From Paenibacillus sp. E222 (GTDB lineage Bacteria; Bacillota; Bacilli; Paenibacillales; Paenibacillaceae), in NCBI RefSeq assembly GCF_013401555.1, contig NZ_CP058552.1, forward strand, positions 2,604,001 through 2,668,000: DNA of 64,000 bases, read 5' to 3'. Under the pieces are notes generated by a model. It was not told the DNA's origin. It was given only the letters and a program-made list of their open reading frames with translations, and ran no database searches. Position 1 is the stretch's first letter, and every line of letters begins with the position of its first letter. The position numbers were made by a program, and so were the translations under genes. Positions 34,795 through 42,721 of the stretch are shown here, piece by piece.

Positions 34795-35628
34795 ATGGAT
34801 ATCGCTGACACTGTAAGTAGTATTCTCCAAGAAACAGGAGAAAATGATATCAACAAGATTGTAAACTTAACGAAAGATGTCTACTATGCATATCTACAAA
34901 AGAGGCCTTACCTCAAAGATTCTAAGTACAACATTCAGGTTGTAATTCCGGGGATTAGCGAAGATGGAAAGTGGGGGATTGTTTACTTCGATGAAGTTGA
35001 TAATTTTGATCCTGTAGAAATTAGTGCTCATCCTGGTGAAGATTTGGTAATTGGTTACGGTAAGGGGCATTGGACGAATGACTCTGTAATTGAACGTTAT
35101 CTGGGGAAAGACGACATTGGAAAAGTATTGCTAAAAGCATATGCTACTGCGGCAAATGAGCAATGTGGAGGTACTCTTACATATTTCGAGTTAGATAGAG
35201 AAAATACACAAATGTATACTGCAAAGATTTCAGATACAAAAAAATTGAAACGTTATAAAGATTACTTTCCCGATGCTATCAAACATGGTGAAGGAGATGG
35301 TATGACTCCGACGAGCGGCAAATATCAGGAAAAGAAATATAACGGTGGCCTATCTCAAACGTACTATCAAAGTAATACAGGTCGAGAGAGAAGTGTGCTT
35401 CTTGATGATTCAGGAATTATAACAACAGCGGATCAAGGGAAATATACTGTTAGAAGCAAAGAATTTCAATTCATTGCCACTGAGAACGGTACATATAGAT
35501 TGAGTCTTTCTAATGGTTCAACTTTTGAATTAACAACTTCAGGTCTTGGGATCGATATTCAAGGTGACATCAATATTAAGGCAACTGGCAACATTAAAAT
35601 GAATGGTGCACGTATCGATTTAAACTAA
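34795..35628 (+). CDS. baseplate spike-like protein, orphan
   Basis: A 277-residue protein. The N-terminal half is an acidic alpha/beta region (YNIQVVIPGISEDGKWGIVY). The C-terminal part is made of short beta repeats (GTYRLSLSNGSTFELTTSG, GDINIKATGNIKMNGARIDL), the pattern of gp5/VgrG/baseplate-V needles. No other tail or capsid gene is present, so it is either the last trace of a contractile tail or a domain reused for something else. The start ATG has a modest GGGAG site. Confidence 0.55.
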   Translation: MDIADTVSSILQETGENDINKIVNLTKDVYYAYLQKRPYLKDSKYNIQVVIPGISEDGKWGIVYFDEVDNFDPVEISAHPGEDLVIGYGKGHWTNDSVIERYLGKDDIGKVLLKAYATAANEQCGGTLTYFELDRENTQMYTAKISDTKKLKRYKDYFPDAIKHGEGDGMTPTSGKYQEKKYNGGLSQTYYQSNTGRERSVLLDDSGIITTADQGKYTVRSKEFQFIATENGTYRLSLSNGSTFELTTSGLGIDIQGDINIKATGNIKMNGARIDLN

Positions 35629-35658
35629 TCAAACAAACATATAGAGGAGAATATACAT

Positions 35659-35997
35659 ATGAATAAACGATTTGAGCTAGAGAAGAAACTGATGGAGGAA
35701 TTGATTGAAACGAGAGACTTGTACGAAACGACCATGGATGAAAGCGATATTCTTATGAATTTTATCATGGATCACAATCTAACAAAGATGTTGGACTCAT
35801 ACATTTATCAACAATTAAAAGACTGTAAAAATGAATACCTTATTAATCGCTATCTACAGTTGGTTACTACTCCCCTAGAGGAGAATATCGATGAAGAAAC
35901 AAGTGTGAGTGTGGAAACGTCAGGCACTCAGCCATTCTTTTTTGTAAATGGGCAACCTGTAGATTTCACAAAAATCTCTGTTAGTAGTTCTAAGTAA
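35659..35997 (+). CDS. hypothetical protein, 112 aa
   Basis: The ATG at 35659 follows AGAGGAGAA. A helical N-terminal 75 residues (LEKKLMEELIETRDLYETTM), then a short polar tail with FFFVNGQPVDF. Likely co-transcribed with the spike-like gene. Confidence 0.55.
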   Translation: MNKRFELEKKLMEELIETRDLYETTMDESDILMNFIMDHNLTKMLDSYIYQQLKDCKNEYLINRYLQLVTTPLEENIDEETSVSVETSGTQPFFFVNGQPVDFTKISVSSSK

Positions 35998-36074
35998 AAC
36001 TAGAATTTTAACCGATAACTCTATGGCATAGTCTTCCATATAGGCATACCACACTTAAATCGGAGGTACATACA

Positions 36075-36839
36075 ATGAAAAAATTAGTAACAAAGATACC
36101 CACATTTCTACTTGGAGCCGTAGTAGGAATTACTCTTACAGGAGGGACAGCGGTAGGGGCAGCTACATACCTAAAAGCAACTCAATCAAATGTAAAGATT
36201 GTTGTAGATGGATCTCAAGCAAAACTGTCTGATTCACCACTTAACGTGAACGGAAGGCTCTATCTTCCAGTACGAGACACGGCAAATGCCATGGGCTACA
36301 CGGTTGAATCCGTTACTAGCTCTCAAGTATCACTAAAAGAAGGATTTTCAACAAGTAATGCGACATCATACAATGGCTCAACTGTAACTAGCGTTACAAA
36401 TAGCAATTCAAACAAAAGTTCAACATCCAAAAACACAGGAGGGCAATACGTGCAAGGATTACACGAGAAGTATTCCACTAACGGAAAACTTGACGCAGTA
36501 AAAGTTAAAGAAGCAATTACAGCTAAAGAAATCATAGTGAATACACAAGATAAAGAAACAGGGAATAGTCTAATGCACTACTCAGTTTTGGAAAATAATT
36601 ATTCTCTATATTTAACAATCAAAAGTAATGCATTAGACGTTAACTTGCAGAATAAACAAAAACAGACCCCTTTACACCTAGCTGTCATAAACAAAAACTC
36701 CTTTTATTACGGGGAACTTGAACAATTAAATGCAAATCCCAAAATTGAGGATATAAACGGTTTGTTGCCCATTGATTATGCAGAAAAGAATTCAGTGTTC
36801 GATATTGGCCTAGATGCTTACATGCGTTTTTATAAGTAA
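36075..36839 (+). CDS. secreted protein with stalk domain and ankyrin repeats
   Basis: A 254-residue protein: signal peptide (TFLLGAVVGITLTGGTAVGA), a copper-amine-oxidase-N-like stalk domain (KIVVDGSQAKLSDSPLNVNG, LYLPVRDTANAMGY), a Ser/Asn linker, then about two ankyrin repeats (NKQKQTPLHLAVINKNS, INGLLPIDYAEKNS). The stalk domain is common in Paenibacillus surface proteins; fusion to ankyrin repeats is unusual. The ATG follows CGGAGG. Confidence 0.7.
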   Translation: MKKLVTKIPTFLLGAVVGITLTGGTAVGAATYLKATQSNVKIVVDGSQAKLSDSPLNVNGRLYLPVRDTANAMGYTVESVTSSQVSLKEGFSTSNATSYNGSTVTSVTNSNSNKSSTSKNTGGQYVQGLHEKYSTNGKLDAVKVKEAITAKEIIVNTQDKETGNSLMHYSVLENNYSLYLTIKSNALDVNLQNKQKQTPLHLAVINKNSFYYGELEQLNANPKIEDINGLLPIDYAEKNSVFDIGLDAYMRFYK

Positions 36840-37230
36840 TGATTAAGCTACCATCAATAAGCATTCAAACTTAAACAGAAAAAGGACAAAATAAAAGCTA
36901 ACAACATCCCGCTAATACGCATTCCCTACTGGGAATTCAAAAATATCGATACCATCTTAACTATTGAACTAACCAAACTAGGAATATTATCTCTTACTTT
37001 GGTTAAGGTTTAGTATCAATCGCTTATATTGTTATTTGTAGCTCAATTTTATTACAATAATGTTACCAACGATCGACAAACTTTAATATCTTACCATATG
37101 CTTGCATCAATAACAACAGAAAATTCGCAAAAGGGTATCATTTTGACTTAATCTGTGGCATAATAAGTAGTATAAGGTATAGGAACATCCGTTCGTTTCT
37201 TGAACTTATTCTACATAAAGGACTGATCTT
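36840..37230. other. intergenic region, 391 bp
   Basis: No gene seen. It holds the small palindrome ATTCCCTACTGGGAAT (36921-36936) and an extended -10 (TGGCATAAT, ending 37164) as a weak promoter for the Panacea operon. Confidence 0.4.
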
Positions 37231-37725
37231 ATGACTCAAGAAAGACAATTTCATTTTGATGTTGACACTGTAGCCAGTTATCTCTACCATTTAAATCCAA
37301 GTATTTCACCGTTAAAGTTACAAAAAGGGCTTTACTTCTTGTTTGCTTACCACGGAGCATTATATGGAGAGCAAGTTGAAGAAGGAGTTTTTGAAGGTAC
37401 AATTGGTAAACCAAAGTATCTTTTTGATGCTGAGTTTGAAGCTTGGCAGTATGGCCCTGTAATTCGTTATGTTTACTTTAGTGATCGTGATGGCGATTAT
37501 GTTGCCGATAATAAACCTGAAAAGGCCAAATTTGAAATCGAAAAAGAACCCGAAGTCAAAAAATTTATTGATGAACTATTTGAACAAATCGATTCGGTAA
37601 GTGATTTCAAATTAGTTGACCGTAGCCATCAGGATGAAGCGTGGAAAAGTGCTTATAAAATAGGTCAATCAACACCTATGGACAATGAATTAATAATCCA
37701 AGAGTATCGAGAACAGTATGTTTAA
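37231..37725 (+). CDS. Panacea-domain (DUF4065/SocA-like) antitoxin
   Basis: A 164-residue protein with the family landmarks: VASYLYHL, the KLQKGLYFLFAYHG block, FEAWQYGPVIRYVY, and a final SHQDEAWKSAY. Panacea domains are the antitoxin part of many toxin-antitoxin pairs (PanAT) and relate to SocA, a proteolysis adaptor. Here it overlaps the next gene by 8 bases, the order expected for such a pair. The promoter upstream is weak. Confidence 0.8.
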   Translation: MTQERQFHFDVDTVASYLYHLNPSISPLKLQKGLYFLFAYHGALYGEQVEEGVFEGTIGKPKYLFDAEFEAWQYGPVIRYVYFSDRDGDYVADNKPEKAKFEIEKEPEVKKFIDELFEQIDSVSDFKLVDRSHQDEAWKSAYKIGQSTPMDNELIIQEYREQYV

Positions 37726-38344
37726 GGTTGATTTTGGAGCATCAATTCGCCCAAAGGGTTGTTTTGATGTTCTCACCAAGAACAAATTCGAGAGTGATGG
37801 ATTTTTACAGTCAGGCAAGAAAAACTCCAAATTAAAGAAACAACTAGATAAAATTACACCAACTTTTGAATTTTTGAATTCTGATGCTAAGAAATCAAAG
37901 TCACTGCCAGAGCATATGTTTACTAATTTTCTGACAGATTTAACGCCAGGAACAATTAAGACAAGCATCTTTGATATTTTTGATAATCCTTCGATAGTTG
38001 ACACTCCCAATGCTGGAGTAGTTCGTTTAACTAAACCAAAAATTGAGGCTTGTCTTAACTTGTATTTAGATCCCCTTCCAGAGAATGCTTACATTGTTAA
38101 AAGTAATTTAATTGATGCTCTTGGGCAGCCCAAACATATACGTGTATTCACTATTATGGAATTTGTAACTGAGCCTGACCTCAAAGCAATCTATAAAATA
38201 ATTCTTATTGATCCCTTCCACTTGGTCATTCCGAGTAAACATGGGGAAAAGTCTAAAGAAGAAATGGAACACGATACCTATAATCACAATAGGGATAATG
38301 TGCTCTGTATGAATGACTACTATAGACAGGCTATTGGTTTTTAA
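37718..38344 (+). CDS. putative toxin partner of the Panacea protein
   Basis: A 208-residue soluble protein, no recognised domain (MFKVDFGASIRPKGCFDVLT; AYIVKSNLIDALGQPKHIRV; YKIILIDPFHLVIPSKHGEK). Its start lies in the end of the Panacea gene, which suggests the toxin of a PanAT-type module. No catalytic motif can be picked with confidence. A hairpin with a T run follows near 38430-38475. Confidence 0.55.
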   Translation: MFKVDFGASIRPKGCFDVLTKNKFESDGFLQSGKKNSKLKKQLDKITPTFEFLNSDAKKSKSLPEHMFTNFLTDLTPGTIKTSIFDIFDNPSIVDTPNAGVVRLTKPKIEACLNLYLDPLPENAYIVKSNLIDALGQPKHIRVFTIMEFVTEPDLKAIYKIILIDPFHLVIPSKHGEKSKEEMEHDTYNHNRDNVLCMNDYYRQAIGF

Positions 38345-38564
38345 TTATGAACAATGGAGTAAACCCATTGTAGTCGTGTGCAAATATTGAGCATATAAAT
38401 CAGATGTGTTCTGATCGCTGCAATGGTTTTCATCTAAATGAAGTCACCTTCTTATGAGGGTGGCTTTTTATTATATCCTCCTTTCTTCTTAACCATCTAA
38501 TTCTATAGACCCACTACTTTTAGCATGGTATAATCAATCCATAATTAGGAAGTGAGGTCTACAT

Positions 38565-39158
38565 ATGAAGAAATTAGTTTTATCATTTCTAGTAATACTA
38601 TTACTCGTTACTTCGACTCAATTGGCTCCAGCAACAGCAGCTACTAAGTATGATTTTAAAAATGTAAATTGGGGCATGACAGTGAATCAGGTTAAAAAGA
38701 AAGAGAAATCGAAATTCTTGAAAACAGTGAAGGATAAAGATTTCACCATTTTAGTGTATAAAACAAAAGGATTTAGAAAAAACGCTGATTTAAATTACAT
38801 GTTTTACAAAAACAAATTAGTGCGCGCAGTCTACGTGCTTGATCCAAACAATACAAACGGAACTACAAATGGCCTAATTGATGAATATTTTAGTATCAAG
38901 CGAGACCTACTTGATACATATGATAAATCTATTAACAACAGAGATATTATTGATAGAAACGGCAAGCGTCTTACTATGTATGTTGGAGAAGAAAAAGATC
39001 TAGCTGCTGGAAAGATTAGTTATCAATGCTATTGGATAGTAGATAAGAAAAAAACACATATTAGTCTTTCCCTCTCTATCTTTGGAAAGTTTTTAATTAA
39101 TCGAGTAATCTACAGCGATAACTCTCTAGATTTTGACATCGATGAAGTAATGAATTAA
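38565..39158 (+). CDS. secreted hypothetical protein, 197 aa
   Basis: A signal peptide (LSFLVILLLVTSTQLAPATA, cleavage near ATAA) followed by a Lys-rich mixed domain starting YDFKNVNWGMTVNQVKKKE. That NWGMTVxQVKxxE opening is common among secreted Firmicutes proteins of unknown role. The ATG follows AGGAAGTGAGG; a strong terminator follows. Confidence 0.65.
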   Translation: MKKLVLSFLVILLLVTSTQLAPATAATKYDFKNVNWGMTVNQVKKKEKSKFLKTVKDKDFTILVYKTKGFRKNADLNYMFYKNKLVRAVYVLDPNNTNGTTNGLIDEYFSIKRDLLDTYDKSINNRDIIDRNGKRLTMYVGEEKDLAAGKISYQCYWIVDKKKTHISLSLSIFGKFLINRVIYSDNSLDFDIDEVMN

Positions 39159-39180
39159 AACTTAGTTTAAGTCAATGAAA

Positions 39181-39213
39181 AAGCTGCCTCATTTCCGAGG
39201 CGGCTTTTTATAT
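39181..39213 (+). terminator. rho-independent terminator
   Basis: AAGCTGCCTC and GAGGCGGCTT arms around ATTTCC, followed by TTTTTATA. Confidence 0.85.
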
Positions 39214-39524
39214 TCCCCTGAAAGCATACTTTTATCACATAAAAATCACATTTTATAAGATGTAAAAAACAATTATTTTTTACAAGCAATTTAACGCATA
39301 TTTTATGAGAAAAAACTGCGTATTAAATGCGAAAAAAATTGCGTCATTTCATGTGTAAAATAGTATGCATTTTATGCCACAAATAGTGTGAATATTTATT
39401 GTGATGTGGTATATTATTCCTAGGAGGCTACCAATTTATCTAGCTTTCTAAATTTCTAACATATTACTAGTGATTCAATCATATTCATAACTGTCTAATC
39501 TAATTTAGATGGGAGATGATTGAC
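39214..39524. other. AT-rich intergenic region, 311 bp
   Basis: No gene. TGGTATATT at 39407-39415 is an extended -10 for the acetyltransferase pair. Several GCG-containing short repeats sit in long A/T runs. Confidence 0.35.
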
Positions 39525-39701
39525 TTGGCTAGTAAAAAAGGAGGAAAACGCATGGCTGTTAGTCTTCGTGAAAGACCAACTCTTCAAGGTAAAGATGCTG
39601 AACGTTTTATTAGCAAAATGAAAAGAAATGAAGAGTCTATGAAAAAGCATGCTGCTCGAAAAGTGAAGGAGTATTATGAAAGACTTTCTAAAGGAGAATG
39701 A
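39525..39701 (+). CDS. small putative antitoxin upstream of GNAT
   Basis: A 58-residue basic, helical protein counted from TTG 39525; ATG 39552, with AAAGGAGG ideally placed, gives 49 residues and is equally likely. MAVSLRERPTLQGKDAERF leads into a Lys/Glu-rich helix. It overlaps the acetyltransferase gene by 26 bases. Position and size fit the antitoxin of a GNAT toxin pair, but no ribbon-helix-helix motif is evident. Confidence 0.5.
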   Translation: MASKKGGKRMAVSLRERPTLQGKDAERFISKMKRNEESMKKHAARKVKEYYERLSKGE

Positions 39702-40212
39702 GAATTGTGCAATCATACACAATATTATATCCATAGAGGATTTACCTCATTTGAAGAATTTTAAGTGTGGTAATGGCTCTATGGATCTTTTTCTTGAGGT
39801 TGAGGCATACCCCTCACATATAGAAAGAGAGTCTAGCACTACTTTGGTGTATTATGACAATACACTAGTTGGGTATTATACATTGAGGCATATAAAACTA
39901 TCATCGCTTCTTAAAAGTATCTCTCCAGAAGAAGATCGAGATGTTCTAGATATCGCAAGACTTGCAGTTGATACTCGTATTCAGGGGCAGTCAGTTGGAA
40001 CAAAAATTATGGAGAATATTATTAAAATGGCTATCCAACTGAATGAGCGTTTTATAGTTTTGGATGCACTCAAGGAAAAATGGAGATGGTATGCATCTAA
40101 ATTTAACTTTGAACCGTTATTTGAGGATGATCTAAACGATGATGGAGAGTTGGTCACCATGCTTATAGACTTATATGACGAAGAATTAATAGAACGTTAC
40201 TATGAAGAGTAA
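39676..40212 (+). CDS. GNAT acetyltransferase, TacT/AtaT-like
   Basis: A 178-residue GNAT protein. NFKCGNGSMDLFLEVEAYPSH followed by TTLVYYDNTLVGYYTLRHIK is the pattern of TacT/AtaT-type toxins, which acetylate aminoacyl-tRNA. The acetyl-CoA-binding region appears as IARLAVDTRIQGQSVGTKIM (R-x-x-G-x-x-G-like, with Gln for the usual Gly/Arg). The ATG at 39676 follows GGAG and overlaps the small upstream gene. An ordinary GNAT enzyme remains possible. Confidence 0.7.
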   Translation: MKDFLKENENCAIIHNIISIEDLPHLKNFKCGNGSMDLFLEVEAYPSHIERESSTTLVYYDNTLVGYYTLRHIKLSSLLKSISPEEDRDVLDIARLAVDTRIQGQSVGTKIMENIIKMAIQLNERFIVLDALKEKWRWYASKFNFEPLFEDDLNDDGELVTMLIDLYDEELIERYYEE

Positions 40213-40253
40213 CTTCAAATGAAATACCAAATTTACATAGAAATTAGCTATGG

Positions 40254-40283
40254 AAAAGCCTTATAAATAGGCTTTTTTATTTT
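40254..40283 (+). terminator. rho-independent terminator
   Basis: AAAAGCC and GGCTTTT arms around a 9-base loop, then TTTATTTT. Confidence 0.75.
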
Positions 40284-40415
40284 AATTTTATAGAGTATGG
40301 ATTAAGTAGATAGGAATGCTCCTTTTTTTATCTTTTTAAGTATAAATATATGTACATTTTATATTTTGTTTGTTATACTTCTGGTATAAACAATAGAAAA
40401 ACGGAGTGATACGAA

Positions 40416-40790
40416 ATGTTGACTGCTCAAAAGACTGAATATAAGAGATATGAGCTATGGTTTGCAGAATTGATCAATACTAGCAGCGGCAGTGTTCAGA
40501 GAGGCAAGCGCCCAGTTCTCATAATACAAAATGACATGGGTAACAGATATAGCCCAACGGTACAGGTAGCTTCAGTTACCACCGCCAAGAAGAAAGCGAT
40601 GCCTACACATGTTAATTTGGACGCTATGGAATGTGGATTGCGTGATGACAGCATAGTTATGATGGAGCAAATTTCAACTATATCAAAAGAACAGTTAATG
40701 TGGAGAATCGGCTCTGTACCGGAAGAATACGCTCCTATGCTGGATAGAGCTGGTCAGGTGCAAATGGGATACATCAGTGCATGGGATTAA
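40416..40790 (+). CDS. MazF/PemK-family endoribonuclease toxin
   Basis: A 124-residue toxin with the family core: YELWFAELINTSSGSVQRGK, RPVLIIQNDMGNRYSPTVQV, ASVTTAKKKAMPTHVNLD and MMEQISTISKEQL. The conserved Arg (RPVLI) and Thr (VTTAKK) of the catalytic site are present. MazF cuts single-stranded RNA at short motifs. No MazE-like gene lies directly upstream or downstream, so it is either solitary or paired with one of the small unknown genes. The ATG follows ACGGAGTGA. Confidence 0.85.
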   Translation: MLTAQKTEYKRYELWFAELINTSSGSVQRGKRPVLIIQNDMGNRYSPTVQVASVTTAKKKAMPTHVNLDAMECGLRDDSIVMMEQISTISKEQLMWRIGSVPEEYAPMLDRAGQVQMGYISAWD

Positions 40791-40924
40791 CTACATACGA
40801 TTTAACAAGTGTTATATATAAATAGACACCTTTGACGCTTATTAAAGGTGGTGGTGCAAATTGATTTGATTTGGTGGTACTGTCAATTGTGTCTATTAAA
40901 ATATTTAAACACGGAGGAAAGAAC

Positions 40925-41131
40925 ATGCATAATGGCTTGAGCGAGATTACCAATATTAACGATGCGGATTATATTGAATTGGTAAGTGGGGAAACGAGTG
41001 ATTTTACAGTAGGACAGATTTATGAGGTTAAGGTGGATGATGGTTTTATATACACTGAGGGGGAGCGCTACAGTATGGATAATACATATACCGCAAACAC
41101 TGAGATGTTCTACAACCCAAAATTGCAATAA
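40925..41131 (+). CDS. hypothetical protein, 68 aa
   Basis: The ATG at 40925 follows CGGAGGAAAG. An acidic protein (YIELVSGETSDFTVGQIYEV). The phrase FTVGQIYEVKVDDGFIYTEG is matched in plan by the next protein (TMGSRYEIKRTEPNYFHHKG), suggesting distant duplication. Phages carry many such small proteins of unknown role. Confidence 0.55.
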   Translation: MHNGLSEITNINDADYIELVSGETSDFTVGQIYEVKVDDGFIYTEGERYSMDNTYTANTEMFYNPKLQ

Positions 41132-41156
41132 AAATTTTACAAGAGGGATTCTGCTT

Positions 41157-41351
41157 ATGCCAATATACGCTGAGGTTGTTGATAACAAATACAAATTAGA
41201 TTCCTTAACCATGGGAAGTAGATATGAAATTAAAAGAACTGAACCAAATTATTTTCATCATAAAGGTGAACCTTATGTTATTAATGACTATGGGGTGATG
41301 GACTTTATTTTTAAGATGTTGTGCAAGTTAAGATACCACAGAGTTAGATAA
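41157..41351 (+). CDS. hypothetical protein, 64 aa
   Basis: The ATG at 41157 follows AAGAGGGATT. MPIYAEVVDNKYKLDSLTMG, then YEIKRTEPNYFHHKGEPYVI. Same small-protein fold plan as the preceding gene. Unknown function. Confidence 0.55.
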   Translation: MPIYAEVVDNKYKLDSLTMGSRYEIKRTEPNYFHHKGEPYVINDYGVMDFIFKMLCKLRYHRVR

Positions 41352-41469
41352 GATAAAGCAAAAAGTATGGGGTCGGGCTTAGGTGTCCGACTTCTAAAAT
41401 GAACAAGAATAAACTAAAGAGGTAGAATTCACATTTAAGAAAGGTAGATTATAAAATGACAGATAAAAA

Positions 41470-42258
41470 ATGGGAAGACCATACAAATTACATCCATCGG
41501 AGATTGAGAAATGGATTGAAAAATACGGAGAGAATACATATTTACCAAGAGGAATTTTGTGTGTACAGAGTTTGATTGAGGACGGAGTTATTGAGGAAGA
41601 ACACTCCATGGCAGCATATCTCTTGTTTAAATCAGTGGAGTCGAGAATTCATAGTTGTCGCTATTCACAAGGGATATATAAAGGAATTTACTGCGATTGG
41701 AGTGAACCCATTAGCGGAGTGAGCGAAATTATTAAATTGAAGCCAGATATGTGGAAGGAATGGATTGCGCAGACAAAATGCTTTCTAGAAAATGACCAAT
41801 TTCAATCTTACCGTCCCACAATTGACCGTATTAATACTGACCCAAGCATCGGTTACAGGTTATCTAATATTGCCATGCTACCATTTGGCCAAAACTCTTA
41901 TAAGGCACAGGCCAAGCCAGTTTATGCATTTGAGATGGGGAACAATCAATCCAATGTAATCCCCACATTTAGAAGATATGATTCGATAACAGATGCAAAG
42001 AAAGACTTGGGTTTACCTAAGCTAGAAAACGATACTGGAGTTTTTACAAACACTCAAGATGGAAAAACGTTTATTTTGCAGTCGAGCGCTACAACAGTAG
42101 GAGAGCAATCAGTTGAATTAGACAGTAATGAGAGTGAACAGAAAGTATATACGGGTTACATACCGATAGGCCAAGTAGAGATTGATGGACAACTATATAC
42201 CATTAATCAACCATTCACCTTTGAACAGATGCAAATAAAACTGAAAAATCAAGCATGA
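41470..42258 (+). CDS. HNH-like phage protein (degenerate)
   Basis: A 262-residue protein. YRPTIDRINTDPSIGYRLSN followed by IAMLPFGQNSYKAQ resembles the PTIDRID..GY...N-I block of HNH endonucleases of phages, but the paired cysteines and the catalytic histidines are not clear. The C-terminal part is a polar domain with YTGYIPIGQVEIDG. A second frame starting at ATG 41456 overlaps the first 100 bases, has a closer ribosome site, and encodes 39 codons only; whether the two frames interact is unknown. Confidence 0.5.
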   Translation: MGRPYKLHPSEIEKWIEKYGENTYLPRGILCVQSLIEDGVIEEEHSMAAYLLFKSVESRIHSCRYSQGIYKGIYCDWSEPISGVSEIIKLKPDMWKEWIAQTKCFLENDQFQSYRPTIDRINTDPSIGYRLSNIAMLPFGQNSYKAQAKPVYAFEMGNNQSNVIPTFRRYDSITDAKKDLGLPKLENDTGVFTNTQDGKTFILQSSATTVGEQSVELDSNESEQKVYTGYIPIGQVEIDGQLYTINQPFTFEQMQIKLKNQA

Positions 42259-42376
42259 ATACATAACAGAAGAACAATTAGGCTGTCTAGAATGCGATTC
42301 TGATCCCACTAGCCATTTTTAGGAGTGTTTATATACGAAATGATGCTTAGAATTGATTCTGGGCAGTGTAGAGTGG

Positions 42377-42395
42377 GGTGTCATGGGGTGACACC
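42377..42395. promoter_or_regulatory. operator-like palindrome 3
   Basis: GGTGTCATGGGGTGACACC, arms of seven bases, nearly identical to the site at 23718. It lies just upstream of the small gene that precedes the recombinase, where a repressor could hold recombinase expression off. Confidence 0.6.
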
Positions 42396-42432
42396 TACTT
42401 TCACCTCGGATTTACAGGTAGGGAGGTGAGTA

Positions 42433-42708
42433 ATTATCCAAAGTACAGCGAAAACATTGTCTGTCATTCGTCCAAGCAGTATCCGCATAAAGTATCCGTA
42501 TGACACTAATACGGGTGGTGTGCAACGAATGAAGGAGACAAGTAAGAGAAAACAATCCAATTCATTCAACTTTATATTTATAGATGACAACCGTAGCGAA
42601 GAAGAAGCAAGAGAAGCAATTCAATTTGTAGTTGACACCATAGTACATAAAGCAATCAAAAATTTCCCTGCTTCAGAATATGATATCCAGATTAAATCGG
42701 CAGACTAA
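42433..42708 (+). CDS. small protein before the recombinase; candidate directionality factor
   Basis: GGGAGGTGA at 42421-42429 is well spaced from an ATT at 42433, an unusual but known start. In-frame alternatives are TTG 42457 and ATG 42529 (59 aa), the last preceded by no clear site. The C-terminal part is acidic and helical (NRSEEEAREAIQFVVDTIVH). It ends 13 bases before the recombinase ATG. Serine integrases need a small directionality factor to excise, and neighbouring small genes are the usual candidates; no homology is claimed. Confidence 0.5.
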   Translation: MIQSTAKTLSVIRPSSIRIKYPYDTNTGGVQRMKETSKRKQSNSFNFIFIDDNRSEEEAREAIQFVVDTIVHKAIKNFPASEYDIQIKSAD

Positions 42709-42721
42709 AGGGGAAAGTTAC

